Part shown: positions 40,245-49,311 of the stretch, piece after piece
Layout of the letters: every line of letters starts with the position of its first letter
Numbering within the stretch: the first letter of the stretch is position 1
Source of the DNA: Streptomyces spectabilis
GTDB taxonomy: Bacteria; Actinomycetota; Actinomycetes; Streptomycetales; Streptomycetaceae
Assembly: GCF_008704795.1 (NCBI RefSeq)
Contig: NZ_CP023690.1
Span: 9,558,501-9,622,500, forward strand
Direction: 5' to 3'
DNA: 64,000 bases
The notes under the pieces: generated by a model
Seen by the model: the letters and a program-made list of their open reading frames with translations, nothing else
What the model was told of the DNA's origin: nothing
Databases searched by the model: none
Program-made: the position numbers and the translations under genes

Positions 40245-43052
40245 GTGACGGCGCGGTTCGCGGTGCTCGGAAACGTCGAGGTCCTGCTGGACGGCCGACC
40301 GCTCGGCATCGGGCACCTGCGCCAGCGCGGCGTGCTCGCGGCGCTCCTCGTGGACGCCAATCGCACCGTGTCCGTGGACCAACTCGCCGATCGCGTCTGG
40401 GCGGACCGGCCCCCGCAGCGGTTCCGGTCCTCCCTCTACAGCTATCTGTCCCGCCTGCGGAAGGCCCTGGGCCAGGCCGGGACGACCGGGGCGCACATCG
40501 ACAAGCGGCCCGGCGGCTACCGGCTCACCGTCGATCCCTCGGCGGTGGACCTGCACCGCTTCCGGGACCTGGTGGCCGAGGCCCGGGCCGCGGCGGACGA
40601 CGGACACGCCGCGGTCCTGTACGACCAGGCCCTCGCCCACTGGCAGGCGGAGGCGTTCGCCGGTCTGGACACGCCCTGGTTCAACGCCCTGCGCGAAGCC
40701 CTCGCCCGCGAGCGGCACGCGGTCGACCTGGACCGCGCCGACATCGCCCTTCGGCAAGGGCGTTACGGCGAACTCCTGGCCGCGCTCACCACGAGAGCCG
40801 ACGCGCACCCGCTGGACGAGCGCCTCGCGGGCCAGCTCCTGCTCGCCCTGCACGGGGCGGGCAGGACGGCCGATGCCCTCGCCCACTACCGCCGCCTCAG
40901 GGAACGCCTCGCCGACGAGCTCGGCGTCGACCCGGGCAGCCCCGTGCGGGAACTGCACCAGCGGATCCTCACCGGCGACCTCCCCCTCACCCCGCCGCGC
41001 CTCCCGCCTGCCGCACCGCCGCCCGTGCCCCGCCAACTGCCCGCCTCACCAGGGGTGTTCACAGGGCGCGACGAGGAGCTCGACCGCCTCACCAAGACCC
41101 TGGGCGCCGCCGCGGCAGACGGCCGGGGCGGGACCGTGGTCATCTCCGCGATCGGCGGCATCGGCGGCGTCGGCAAGACGTGGCTCGCCGTGCGCTGGGC
41201 GCACGAGAACGCCCACCGCTTCCCGGACGGCCAGCTGTACGTGAACCTGCGCGGCTTCGACCCGGCGGCGCCGCCGATGCCCCCGCCCACCGCCGTCCGC
41301 GGCTTCCTCGACGCCCTCGGCGCCGACCCGGACAGCATCCCGTCGGACCCGGACGCGCGGGCCGCGCTCTACCGAAGCCTCGTCGCCGAACGCCGCATGC
41401 TGATCGTGCTGGACAACGCCCGCGACGCCGACCAGATCCGCCCGCTGCTGCCCGGCAGCCCCTCCTGCACGGTCCTGGTCACCAGCCGCAGTCGGTTGAC
41501 CGCCTTGGTGGCCACGCACGGCGCCAGGTCGCTGTCGCTCGACGTCCTCGGCCGGGACGCGGCACACCGGCTTCTGGTCAGCCATCTCGGCCTGCCCCGG
41601 ATGGCAGGCGAACCCGCCGCCGTGGACGCGCTCCTCGACCACTGCGCGGGCCTGCCGCTGGCTCTGGGCATCGTGGCCGCCCGCGCCGCCACCCAGCCCG
41701 ACGCCCCGCTCGCCGTCCTGGCCACGGAACTGAGCCGGGCCGCCGACCGCCTCGACGCCCTGGACGCCGGTGACCTCACCGCCAGTCTGCGCGCCGCCTG
41801 CGAGGCCTCGTACCAAGCGCTCACTCCGGCGGCCGCGACCCTGTTCGCGCTCCTCGGCCTCGCCCCGGGACCGGACATCGCACCGGCCGCCGCGGCGAGC
41901 CTCGCGGCACTGCCCGAAGCCCGGACGCGCGTGCTCCTCGCCGAGTTGGAAGCCGCGCACCTGGTCCGCCAGGACCGCCCCGGCCGCTACCGGACGCACG
42001 ACCTGATCCGGCTGTACGCCGCAGAGGCCGCCCGCCGGCGGTCCGAAAGGGACGTCGAGGCAGCCCTCGACCGTCTTGTCGACTTCCATCTGCACACCGC
42101 GTTCGCCGCCAACCGGCTCCTCGACGGGCCGAACACGCCGTTCATGGTCAGGCCGGAGCCCCCGGCCCCCGGCTGCGGCCCGCTGCGCCCGGCGGACACC
42201 GCCGCCGCGCTGCGGTGGTTCGACGCCGAACACGCCTGCCTGCTCGCCGTGCAGTCCCTCGCCCTGGACACCGGCCGCCTCCCGCACGTCTGGCAACTGG
42301 CCTGGACGCTCATCTCGTACCACCAGGGCGGCTACCACCTGGCCGAGTACCTCACCGCCTGGCGGGCCGCCCTCAGTGCCGCCGAGCGGCACGGCGACGC
42401 CCCCGCGCCCAGGGCCCTCGCCCACTGGCGCTACGGCCACGCCCGCGCCCTGACGGGCGACCACGGCGCGGCCCTCGACCACATCGGCCTTGCCCTCACC
42501 GTGGCCGAACGCACCGACGACATCGCGGGGCAGGCCCACATCTGCCGCACCCTCGGCCGCGTCTGGGAGCAGCACGGCGACGACGAGCGTGCCCTCGAAC
42601 ACGCCCTGCGCGCCCTCGCCCTCTACCAGCGCCTGGACAACCCCGTCTGGCAGGCCAACCAGCTCAACGCCGTCGGCTGGATGCACGCCCGGCTCGGCCG
42701 CTACCCGCAGGCACAGACCCACTGCGAGCACGCGCTGCGCCTCTACCGCGAGCACGGCCGCCCCGCCGACGCCGCCTCCACCCTCGACAGCCTCGGCTAC
42801 ATCGCCCACCACACGGGCCGACAGCAACAGGCCGTGGAGTACTACGAGCAGGCCCTGGCCCTCTTCCGCGGCTACGCGGACTCCTCGAACGAGGCCGACA
42901 CCCTCGCCAACCTGGCCGAGACCCACCGCACCCTGGGCAACGAGGGCCCGGCCCGAGCGGCATGGCAGCAGGCCCTGGCCCTGTACGAGACCCAGGGCCG
43001 GGAGGGCCAGGCCGAGCGCGTGCGCTCCCTCCTGTCCCAAGGGCCGTCCTGA
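40245..43052 (+). CDS. AfsR-like SARP regulator with NB-ARC ATPase and TPR domains
   Basis: A 935-residue activator. Residues about 1-95 are the OmpR-like DNA-binding domain (FAVLGNVEVLLDGRPLGIG), about 100-245 the bacterial transcriptional activator domain (DLHRFRDLVAEARAA, ELGVDPGSPVRELH). The NB-ARC domain has Walker A GIGGVGKTW with Lys311 and MLIVLDNARD as Walker B. C-terminal tetratricopeptide repeats run from about residue 690 (HICRTLGRVWEQHGDDERALEH). GTG 40245 has AGGAGGG 8 bases upstream. It precedes the lanthipeptide genes by 115 bp and is their likely activator. Confidence 0.92.
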   Translation: MTARFAVLGNVEVLLDGRPLGIGHLRQRGVLAALLVDANRTVSVDQLADRVWADRPPQRFRSSLYSYLSRLRKALGQAGTTGAHIDKRPGGYRLTVDPSAVDLHRFRDLVAEARAAADDGHAAVLYDQALAHWQAEAFAGLDTPWFNALREALARERHAVDLDRADIALRQGRYGELLAALTTRADAHPLDERLAGQLLLALHGAGRTADALAHYRRLRERLADELGVDPGSPVRELHQRILTGDLPLTPPRLPPAAPPPVPRQLPASPGVFTGRDEELDRLTKTLGAAAADGRGGTVVISAIGGIGGVGKTWLAVRWAHENAHRFPDGQLYVNLRGFDPAAPPMPPPTAVRGFLDALGADPDSIPSDPDARAALYRSLVAERRMLIVLDNARDADQIRPLLPGSPSCTVLVTSRSRLTALVATHGARSLSLDVLGRDAAHRLLVSHLGLPRMAGEPAAVDALLDHCAGLPLALGIVAARAATQPDAPLAVLATELSRAADRLDALDAGDLTASLRAACEASYQALTPAAATLFALLGLAPGPDIAPAAAASLAALPEARTRVLLAELEAAHLVRQDRPGRYRTHDLIRLYAAEAARRRSERDVEAALDRLVDFHLHTAFAANRLLDGPNTPFMVRPEPPAPGCGPLRPADTAAALRWFDAEHACLLAVQSLALDTGRLPHVWQLAWTLISYHQGGYHLAEYLTAWRAALSAAERHGDAPAPRALAHWRYGHARALTGDHGAALDHIGLALTVAERTDDIAGQAHICRTLGRVWEQHGDDERALEHALRALALYQRLDNPVWQANQLNAVGWMHARLGRYPQAQTHCEHALRLYREHGRPADAASTLDSLGYIAHHTGRQQQAVEYYEQALALFRGYADSSNEADTLANLAETHRTLGNEGPARAAWQQALALYETQGREGQAERVRSLLSQGPS

Positions 43053-43103
43053 GCCCCACGAAACCCGCGTGAGCGTGGCCGGATCAGGCGGCTGAGGAGG
43101 CTT

Positions 43104-43122
43104 TGAGTCCGGCTGATACTCA
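43104..43122. promoter_or_regulatory. TGAGT-N9-ACTCA dyad in the lanA promoter region
   Basis: A 5-bp inverted repeat 46 bases before the precursor start. GGCTGA occurs at 43090 and 43111, 21 bp apart, which could be a two-turn-spaced activator site. Weak evidence. Confidence 0.3.
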
Positions 43123-43167
43123 GGTCTCGACAATCCGTCCCCAACTCCTACTTCCGGAGGCCCGCCC

Positions 43168-43365
43168 ATGCCCCAGACCCGTGTGCAGTCCGCCGTTCTC
43201 GAAGCGTGGCTGTCGGGCGCCGAGAGCGCGTACGGCCAGGCCAACCCCGCGGGGCCGCTCTACGTCGGCGGCAGCGCGGCCGAGGCCGCGCTGACCGACC
43301 CCAGTGACTCCCTGTACGGCTTCTGTTCCAGCCCGAGCGGGTCGCACGGCAGCTGGTGCTGCTGA
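43168..43365 (+). CDS. lanA: Lanthipeptide precursor peptide
   Basis: A 65-residue peptide with a GGAGG site before ATG 43168, directly upstream of lanM. The leader is acidic and helical (SAVLEAWLSGAESAYG) with a GG pair at 34-35. The C-terminal core has three cysteines (53, 64, 65) and serines at 54, 55, 57, 59 and 62, ending SGSHGSWCC. With no threonine in the core, only lanthionine (not methyllanthionine) rings are expected, up to three. The cleavage site could be after Gly35 or closer to Tyr50. No similarity to a named lantibiotic is evident to me. Confidence 0.8.
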   Translation: MPQTRVQSAVLEAWLSGAESAYGQANPAGPLYVGGSAAEAALTDPSDSLYGFCSSPSGSHGSWCC

Positions 43366-43394
43366 CCCCTCGCGGGGAGCCACGGGCCACGGCA

Positions 43395-43410
43395 CTCCCG
43401 GCACCGGGAG
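43395..43410 (+). terminator. Attenuator-like hairpin between lanA and lanM
   Basis: CTCCCGG and CCGGGAG pair around two bases, in the 133-bp gap; a smaller CCCCTCGCGGGG hairpin sits right after the lanA stop. Partial termination here would give more precursor than enzyme mRNA, as in many lanthipeptide operons. Confidence 0.5.
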
Positions 43411-43498
43411 CACGCCGGTTCGGCTCGCGGCTCCCCGCACCCCCTTCGGAGCGGCTCGACAGGCGCCGACGCGCGGCGCGGGACGGAGGCGGTGGCCC

Positions 43499-46378
43499 GT
43501 GAGCGGAGCGGCACCGGAGAAGACCGCACGGCAGGACCGGACGGACGGGGCCGGGCAAGGCCGGGACGAGGCGCGATGGTTCGCCCGGCCCGTACGGAAC
43601 ATCGCCCGCCCCTGGCGGGAGGAGCTGGCCCGGCGCCTCGCCGCCGTGGACGCGCTGGGCGGGCGCGAGCGGGACGTGATCCTGGAGGCGGGTCACACCG
43701 CCCTGCTCACCTCCTTGCACGCGAAGCTGTCCCGCCTCTTCCTGATCGAACTGCACGCGCTGCGCATGGCGACGGACCCGGGTCCGACCGGCGCGGGCGC
43801 GGCGGCCGACCCCGGGTCCGACGACCGGACCTGGGCCGCGTTCATCGACCAGGCCGGTGCGGACGGCTATCTGGACGGCCTTGCCCACCGGTACCCCACC
43901 CTCGGCTCGCGGGTCGCGTCGGTGGCGCGGCTCTCGGTGGCGGCCACGGCCCGGTTCGCCGAGCGCCTCGCCACGGACCGTGACCTGCTGACGCCGCTGC
44001 TCGCGGGGCCGGCGGGGGAGGTGCGGGCCGTCGCGTTCGGCGCGGGCGACAGCCACCGGGGCGGCCTGACCGTCAGCCGGGTGGACTTCGCCGCCGGAAG
44101 CGTCATGTACAAGCCCCGGCCGTCCGGGGCCGACGTCGCCCTCGGCGCGCTCCTCGACGAGCTGTTCGCAGACCTGCCCGGCGCCCCGCCGCCGGACGCA
44201 CGCGTCCGGGTGCCGAGGACGCTGGCCCGCGACGGCTACGGCTGGGCCGAGTTCGTCGCGCACCGCTACTGCGCCGACGACGCCGAACTCGCCGCGTTCT
44301 ACCGCAACGTCGGCCACTGGCTCGCCGTCCTGCGCTGCGTCGGCGGCACCGACATGCACGCCGAGAACATGATCGCCGCGGGCCCGGTCCCGGTGATCGT
44401 GGACGCCGAGACCCTCTTCGACGCGCCCGCGCCCTTCCCGCCCAGCGGCCGCGGCGACGCGGTCGACGTGGCGGCGGCCGCCATCCGCCGCACCGTGCTG
44501 CGCACCGGCCTGCTGCCCGTGCGCGGCACGGGCTTCGCGCTCGGCGGCGTCGACATCTCCGGGATCGGGGCGCTCCCCGGCCAGCAGCCGCTGATCCCGC
44601 ACCCCGTGATCGCGGACGGCGGCACCGCGGCGGCCCGCTTCCAGGTGGACCTGGTGGCCATGCCCACGGCGGGCAACCACCCCAGCCCCACCCCGGTCCT
44701 GAGCGCGTACTGGGACCGGATCCTGGCGGGCTTCCGCGAGCTGACCGCGCACCTGCGGCGGCCCGGCACCGATCCGCACGCGCTCCTGCGCCGCTTCGAA
44801 GGCGCCCGGGCGCGGCGCATCCTGCGGCCGACGCAGGCGTACGTCGACATCGGCCGGATGCTGTGGCACCCGGCGTCGCTGCACGACGAACCGACCGCGG
44901 TCGAGCGGGCCCGCGACATCCTGCGGCGCAACGCCGAGGTGCTGCCGGGCGCGCCGACCGACCGCGCCGCCATCGACGGCGAGATCGCGGACCTCCTGGT
45001 CGGTGACGTGCCGATGGTCACCTTCCCCGTGGACGCGGGCGTCGTCCGCGCCACCGTCGAGGACTGGCGCACCGCCGACCTGGCCCTGGAGGAGTCGGTG
45101 ATCCAGGACGCGCTGGTGGGCGCGTACCTCAACGAGCGGTCGCTGCCCCCGCGCGTGCAGACCGCCGCCCGCGACCCGCACGCCCGTGACCGGGAGCGCC
45201 GCCGCCGGGAGCTGGCCGCGGGGATGGTGCGGCGCCTGTGCGACGGCGCGGTGCGCGGCGACGACGGCACGGTCACCTGGATCAGCCCGGTGTTCACGCC
45301 CGCCGGATGGTCGATCAGGGTGCTGCCCGCCGACCTCTACACCGGGCAGGGCGGGGTGGCGCTGACGCTCGCGGAGTACGACCAGGAGGTGCGGGCCGGG
45401 CGGGCGGACGAGGTGCCGGGCGTCGCCGAGGCCTTCGCGGGGGCCCTGCGGGTCCTGGAGAGCACCGAGGACCGGACGCCGACGCCGTCCGCGGGCGCCT
45501 TCAGCGGTGCCGCGTCACAGGTGTGGACGTGGCTCGCGCTGCACCGGGTGCGCGGCGAGGACCGGTTCCTGGCGCGGGCCGCCGAACGGGCCGTGCTGCT
45601 GGAGGCGGGCCCGCTGGTCGACGACGACGTCGAGGTGGACCTCCTCAACGGCGCGGCGGGCGGGATCGTCCCGCTGCTCGGTCTGGCCGAGGCGACGGGG
45701 CAGGACCGGTGGCTGGCCGCCGCGGCGCGGATCGGCCGCCGCCTCTCAGGCCTTGCCCTCGTCGACGGGAGCGGTGCCCGCTGGACGACCCGGCTCAACC
45801 CCGAGGGCATCGGCGGCTTCGCCCACGGCGCCACCGGCATCGGCTGGTCCCTGCTGCGGCTCGCCCTCACCGAGGCGGGGTCGCCCGGCGAACGGCGCGG
45901 CTGGGCCCGCCTCGCCGAGCGGGCCTTCGCCTACCAGGAGTCCCTCTACCGGCCCGAGCACGACAACTGGCTCGACGTGCGCGTCGGCGCCGAGGAGGAC
46001 TTCTTCACCAGCTGGTGCCACGGCAGCACGGGCATCGGCGTCGCCATGCTGGACCTCCACCGGCGCGCGGGCGACCCCGCTCACCTGGAGGTGGCCCGGC
46101 GCGCCGCGCGCGCCTGCGCCACCGAGGGCTTCGGCTGGAGCCACACCCTGTGCCACGGCGACCTCGGCCTCTGGGAGTTCCTGACGTCCCTGGGCGTCGG
46201 GGACCCGCAGGACCTCGACGGCGAGATCCTGACCGGCCTCGAACAACGCGGTCCGGTCGGCGGCCTGGCCCGCGAGGCGTTCTCCCCGAGCCTCATGTCC
46301 GGCCTCGCGGGAGTGCTCCACACCCTCCTGCGCATGCACCCCGCGGCCCGACTGCCCGACCCGCTGCTGCTCGACTGA
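43499..46378 (+). CDS. lanM: Class II lanthipeptide synthetase LanM
   Basis: A 959-residue bifunctional enzyme. The N-terminal half is the dehydratase (DUF4135), using ATP to phosphorylate and eliminate Ser/Thr: VMYKPRPSGADVAL with kinase lysine, GGTDMHAENMIA, and VIVDAETLF. The C-terminal half is the LanC-like cyclase with zinc ligands Cys840 (SWCHGSTG), Cys885 and His886 (LCHGDLG), and GFAHGATGIGWSLL. GTG 43499 has GGAGG upstream; the frame is open further upstream without start support. Length is normal for the family. No LanT or LanP is adjacent. Confidence 0.93.
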   Translation: MSGAAPEKTARQDRTDGAGQGRDEARWFARPVRNIARPWREELARRLAAVDALGGRERDVILEAGHTALLTSLHAKLSRLFLIELHALRMATDPGPTGAGAAADPGSDDRTWAAFIDQAGADGYLDGLAHRYPTLGSRVASVARLSVAATARFAERLATDRDLLTPLLAGPAGEVRAVAFGAGDSHRGGLTVSRVDFAAGSVMYKPRPSGADVALGALLDELFADLPGAPPPDARVRVPRTLARDGYGWAEFVAHRYCADDAELAAFYRNVGHWLAVLRCVGGTDMHAENMIAAGPVPVIVDAETLFDAPAPFPPSGRGDAVDVAAAAIRRTVLRTGLLPVRGTGFALGGVDISGIGALPGQQPLIPHPVIADGGTAAARFQVDLVAMPTAGNHPSPTPVLSAYWDRILAGFRELTAHLRRPGTDPHALLRRFEGARARRILRPTQAYVDIGRMLWHPASLHDEPTAVERARDILRRNAEVLPGAPTDRAAIDGEIADLLVGDVPMVTFPVDAGVVRATVEDWRTADLALEESVIQDALVGAYLNERSLPPRVQTAARDPHARDRERRRRELAAGMVRRLCDGAVRGDDGTVTWISPVFTPAGWSIRVLPADLYTGQGGVALTLAEYDQEVRAGRADEVPGVAEAFAGALRVLESTEDRTPTPSAGAFSGAASQVWTWLALHRVRGEDRFLARAAERAVLLEAGPLVDDDVEVDLLNGAAGGIVPLLGLAEATGQDRWLAAAARIGRRLSGLALVDGSGARWTTRLNPEGIGGFAHGATGIGWSLLRLALTEAGSPGERRGWARLAERAFAYQESLYRPEHDNWLDVRVGAEEDFFTSWCHGSTGIGVAMLDLHRRAGDPAHLEVARRAARACATEGFGWSHTLCHGDLGLWEFLTSLGVGDPQDLDGEILTGLEQRGPVGGLAREAFSPSLMSGLAGVLHTLLRMHPAARLPDPLLLD

Positions 46379-46410
46379 CGCCTCGGCCGGCCACACCGCG
46401 CCGGGCGGCG

Positions 46411-46794
46411 TCAGCCGTCGAAGCGTTCGCGGGAGGTCTCGATGTCGCCGAGGTGGGCGTGGGTCCAGCCGCAGATGCCGTCGACGACTGCGCGCAGGGC
46501 CCGGCCGGGACCAGTGAGGGCGTACTCGACGCGCGGCGGCACGGTGGGGTACACGGTCCGCTCCACCAGGCCGTTGCGCTCCAGCATGCGCAGGTTCTGG
46601 GTGAGCATCTTGTGACTGATGCCCTCGACCTCGTTGCGCAACTCGCTGAAGCGCAGGGTGCGTTCGCCGAGCGCCTCGATGATCAGGAACGCCCACTTGT
46701 TGGCGATGTCCGAGAAGATCTCCCGCGCGAGGGAGTCCGCCCGCCTCAAGTCGGCGTCTTCGGGCAGGCCCTTGAGGAGCTGCTTGGTCACCAT
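46411..46794 (-). CDS. HxlR family transcriptional regulator
   Basis: A 127-residue winged-helix regulator with the family core DIANKWAFLIIEALGERTLRFSELRNEVEGISHKMLTQNLRMLERNGLVERTVYP (shown here only to mark residues about 29-83). No cysteine sensor is evident in the N-terminus. It is divergent from a RidA-like gene across 104 bp, the usual HxlR arrangement, so that gene is the probable target. Confidence 0.9.
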   Translation of the reverse strand: MVTKQLLKGLPEDADLRRADSLAREIFSDIANKWAFLIIEALGERTLRFSELRNEVEGISHKMLTQNLRMLERNGLVERTVYPTVPPRVEYALTGPGRALRAVVDGICGWTHAHLGDIETSRERFDG

Positions 46795-46898
46795 GAGGTA
46801 CCCCTGTCACGGAAAAGTGCGTTCTTCCAGGTCGGCGCTCACTCTCCTACGGTTTCCGAGTAACCACAAGAGACCGCCACGGGAGAAGGAAGTGCACC

Positions 46899-47300
46899 AT
46901 GACCACCACCGATGTCTTCCACTGCGACGTGCCGGCCGAGAGCGCCTTCGGCTACGCTCAGGCCATCAGGTGCGGCGAGTTGATCCACGCCTCCGGACAG
47001 CTCTCGCTCGACGCGGCGGGCGCGTTCCGGCACGCGGACGACTTCGCCGCCCAACTGCGGCAGACGTACGCCAACGTCGACAGGATCCTTGACCACTACG
47101 GCATCACCCGCGCCCACATCGTCGCCCAGACCTTGTACGTGGTGGATCTGCGGCGGCACGCCGAGGCCGCGGCGGCGGGCAACCTCGCCTACTTCGGGAA
47201 GCACCGCCCGGCCAGCACCGTGGTGGGCGTCACCGAACTGACCTTCCCCGGCCAGGTCGTGGAGATCGGCTTCGTCGCCGACGTACGGCTGCCCGGCTGA
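46899..47300 (+). CDS. RidA family protein
   Basis: A 133-residue protein: YAQAIRCGELIHASGQLSLD, AAQLRQTYANVDRILDHYGI, ending ASTVVGVTELTFPGQVVEIG. This matches the YjgF/RidA fold. It is the second RidA paralogue in the window and is likely controlled by the divergent HxlR regulator. Substrate unknown. Confidence 0.88.
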   Translation: MTTTDVFHCDVPAESAFGYAQAIRCGELIHASGQLSLDAAGAFRHADDFAAQLRQTYANVDRILDHYGITRAHIVAQTLYVVDLRRHAEAAAAGNLAYFGKHRPASTVVGVTELTFPGQVVEIGFVADVRLPG

Positions 47301-47302
47301 GG

Positions 47303-47842
47303 TCATCGCCTGAGGCGGCGGTCGATGACGCGCTGAGCGGCGTCGATCGCGGCACGGACGTCCGCGATCTTCGCACCCTGCCGGCGCGAGAGTTCCAGCG
47401 CCTCGGTCACCGACTTCTTGTCGGAGATCCGTTTGGTGATCCGCTTGGCGCATTCGGTGCTCAACACCGTCGTCTCGTATGCCTCGACCGTGTCGACGAC
47501 GGCGCCGAACGGAATCTTCGGGAAGCGCTTCTCCGCCTGCTTGACGAGGCTGAGTTCCCTCCTCAGGCCGCCCAGGTCTGCATGGGTCGCGGTCAGGGAC
47601 TGGAGGGCGTCGAGCTCGACGACGACCTTGTCGAGGACCACGTAATCCTTCTCCAGGAGCTTGGCCCTCTTGTCACGCCAGCGGTAGACGGCGGCGAGGA
47701 CGAGGCCGAGCGCGGTGAGGAGAGCGACCCAGGTGAAGGTGTCGTTGAAGCCCTCCGACGCCGCGCTGCTGGCCTGAAACAGACCGCTGCCGCAGGTGTC
47801 ATCCGTGTTTTGCCACGGAGAGGAAGAACAAGGGGGCACCAT
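47303..47842 (-). CDS. Unknown single-span membrane protein with coiled-coil domain
   Basis: A 179-residue protein. A short N-terminal segment is followed by one membrane helix at about residues 37-56 (FTWVALLTALGLVLAAVYRW) and a basic stop (RDKRAK). The remaining 120 residues are helical and charged, likely coiled coil and cytoplasmic. No family recognised. It is convergent with the RidA gene, 2 bp apart. Confidence 0.6.
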   Translation of the reverse strand: MVPPCSSSPWQNTDDTCGSGLFQASSAASEGFNDTFTWVALLTALGLVLAAVYRWRDKRAKLLEKDYVVLDKVVVELDALQSLTATHADLGGLRRELSLVKQAEKRFPKIPFGAVVDTVEAYETTVLSTECAKRITKRISDKKSVTEALELSRRQGAKIADVRAAIDAAQRVIDRRLRR

Positions 47843-48280
47843 GAGGTTGTCCTAACCGGGAACTAGGAGGAAGCCCGCCGGCCAGGTCCTGCACAGGTCG
47901 ACCGACGAGCGTCTGAAGGTTCTCCGTGCGCCGGTGACGCGGCGCACATCACAGCTGCGGCCTCGGGCTCCACCAAGCCTGGGGCCGCGGTCGTTTCAGG
48001 GCTTTCGCGCCCGGCCGGACGGCGCTATCGCGCGCGGCCGCCGTGGTCCGGACGGGGTTGGGCACGACGCGGCCCGTTCCGGCCGGGCGGACACGCGGAA
48101 GCGTGCGAACTGAGGTGTTTCCCGGTCATTCGTTCTCCGTGCGGGGCGTCGCGATGAAAATGAGGGCATCGGCTCTTCCGTGATGAGGTCGAGGAGGTGG
48201 CGCGGGGCCGTGGACGGGCCGAGGCCGCTCAGCGTCTGCCACGGGCTCGGAATCCTGGCGGGCGCTGGGCGGAACCCCGG
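47843..48280. other. 438-bp gap with one stem-loop and no recognisable gene
   Basis: The clearest structure is a stem-loop at 47957-47988 (GCGGCC/GGCCGC outer stem, GGGCT/AGCCT inner stem) followed on the plus strand by GGTCGTTTC, like a terminator read rightward. No annotated gene ends there, so it may belong to a short unannotated plus-strand RNA starting near 47850. Confidence 0.4.
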
Positions 48281-48643
48281 CTAGTCCACGGGGTGTTGGG
48301 GGATGAGGCGGGCCAGGATCCGGTGCCGCTGCCGCCAGCCGGGGTTGTTGCGGACCACCGAGATCCGCACGTCGTTCGTCGCGGTGTACAGCGTCGCCAT
48401 CCCGGCCCCCAGTTGCAGGGCGACCGCCGTGGAGATCCCCCAGAACAGCAGCATCGTGACGGTCATGCAGATGCTGACCATGGCGGCGCCGAGCGGCATC
48501 GCCGCGTTCGGCACCTTGGCGATCGTGCTGTGCGTGCGCGCCCGGGTGGACCGGCGTTCGTCCCGGCAGGCCTTGTGGACGGTGTCGGCGTAGGCGCGGA
48601 CATGCTTCTCCGGGTCGAACGAATAGGTACGGAACTCACCCAT
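48281..48643 (-). CDS. Small unknown membrane protein
   Basis: A 120-residue protein. A charged N-terminus (EFRTYSFDPEKHVRAYADTVHK) is followed by two adjacent membrane helices at about residues 50-90 (AAMVSICMTVTMLLFWGISTAVALQL), then a basic tail. ATG 48643 has GGAGGAGG 5 bases upstream; ATG 48688 in frame is an alternative. It follows the sigma-like gene by 74 bp and may be its partner. Confidence 0.6.
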   Translation of the reverse strand: MGEFRTYSFDPEKHVRAYADTVHKACRDERRSTRARTHSTIAKVPNAAMPLGAAMVSICMTVTMLLFWGISTAVALQLGAGMATLYTATNDVRISVVRNNPGWRQRHRILARLIPQHPVD

Positions 48644-48717
48644 CGGAGCCTCCTCCTTGGCGGTGCTGGTGGTGCAGGGCCTGGTCATCGATTCCCTCTC
48701 GTCACTCACGTGCCGCT

Positions 48718-49311
48718 TCACGTATGCACGGGCTCGCGTCGCCGTCCGGACAGGAGCCACTCGAGGCCGTCGACGTCCACGTGGTCCTCGCTCATGGCCT
48801 TCCAGGCGTTGCTGAAGTGGGCCTTGACGCCGCCGGTCGTGATCCCCATGGCGTCCGCGATCTCGGGCCTCGGCATCCGCATGACCCCGGCCATGTGGAA
48901 GACCGCCTTCTCGCGCTCCGAGAGATTGCCCTCGCTCACGTAGTGCAGGCCGCCGAGGATCGTCTGCTTCTTCTCGGCCGGATCCCATCCCGGCGGCAGA
49001 TCGGCGTCGTTGAGATGCTCGTCGAGCTGTCTCGAAAGCAGCGGGGGAAGGTCCTCCAGATAGAAGGTGGCGGGGCCCGAGCGGCCGGACAGGAGCGCAC
49101 TCCGGTGCTTGCGCGCCTTGGCGATGGTCCTGCCGCGGAACTCGACCCAGTTCGAGCTGAACCGGCGGACCTCGGAGGCGTAGTACGCGGCTGCCTCCTT
49201 CCGCACCCACTCCTGGACGGCCCACACGGGTGCCCCACCGAGGTAGACGTCCCGGAAGAGCGTGAACACCGCTCGTTCGTCCGGCAGATGTCGGTGGATG
49301 ATGAAGCTCAC
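48718..49311 (-). CDS. Sigma-70 region 4-like helix-turn-helix protein
   Basis: A 197-residue protein. The C-terminal part (about residues 128-175) is a sigma-4/LuxR-like helix-turn-helix: LSEREKAVFHMAGVMRMPRPEIADAMGITTGGVKAHFSNAWKAM marks its extent. The N-terminal part (FTLFRDVYLGGAPVWAVQEWV, SSNWVEFRGRTIAKARKHR) could be a divergent sigma region 2 but lacks clear motifs. GTG 49311 has GGGAGG upstream. It may be an atypical ECF sigma or a transcription factor, with the small membrane protein downstream acting as regulator. Confidence 0.65.
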   Translation of the reverse strand: MSFIIHRHLPDERAVFTLFRDVYLGGAPVWAVQEWVRKEAAAYYASEVRRFSSNWVEFRGRTIAKARKHRSALLSGRSGPATFYLEDLPPLLSRQLDEHLNDADLPPGWDPAEKKQTILGGLHYVSEGNLSEREKAVFHMAGVMRMPRPEIADAMGITTGGVKAHFSNAWKAMSEDHVDVDGLEWLLSGRRREPVHT

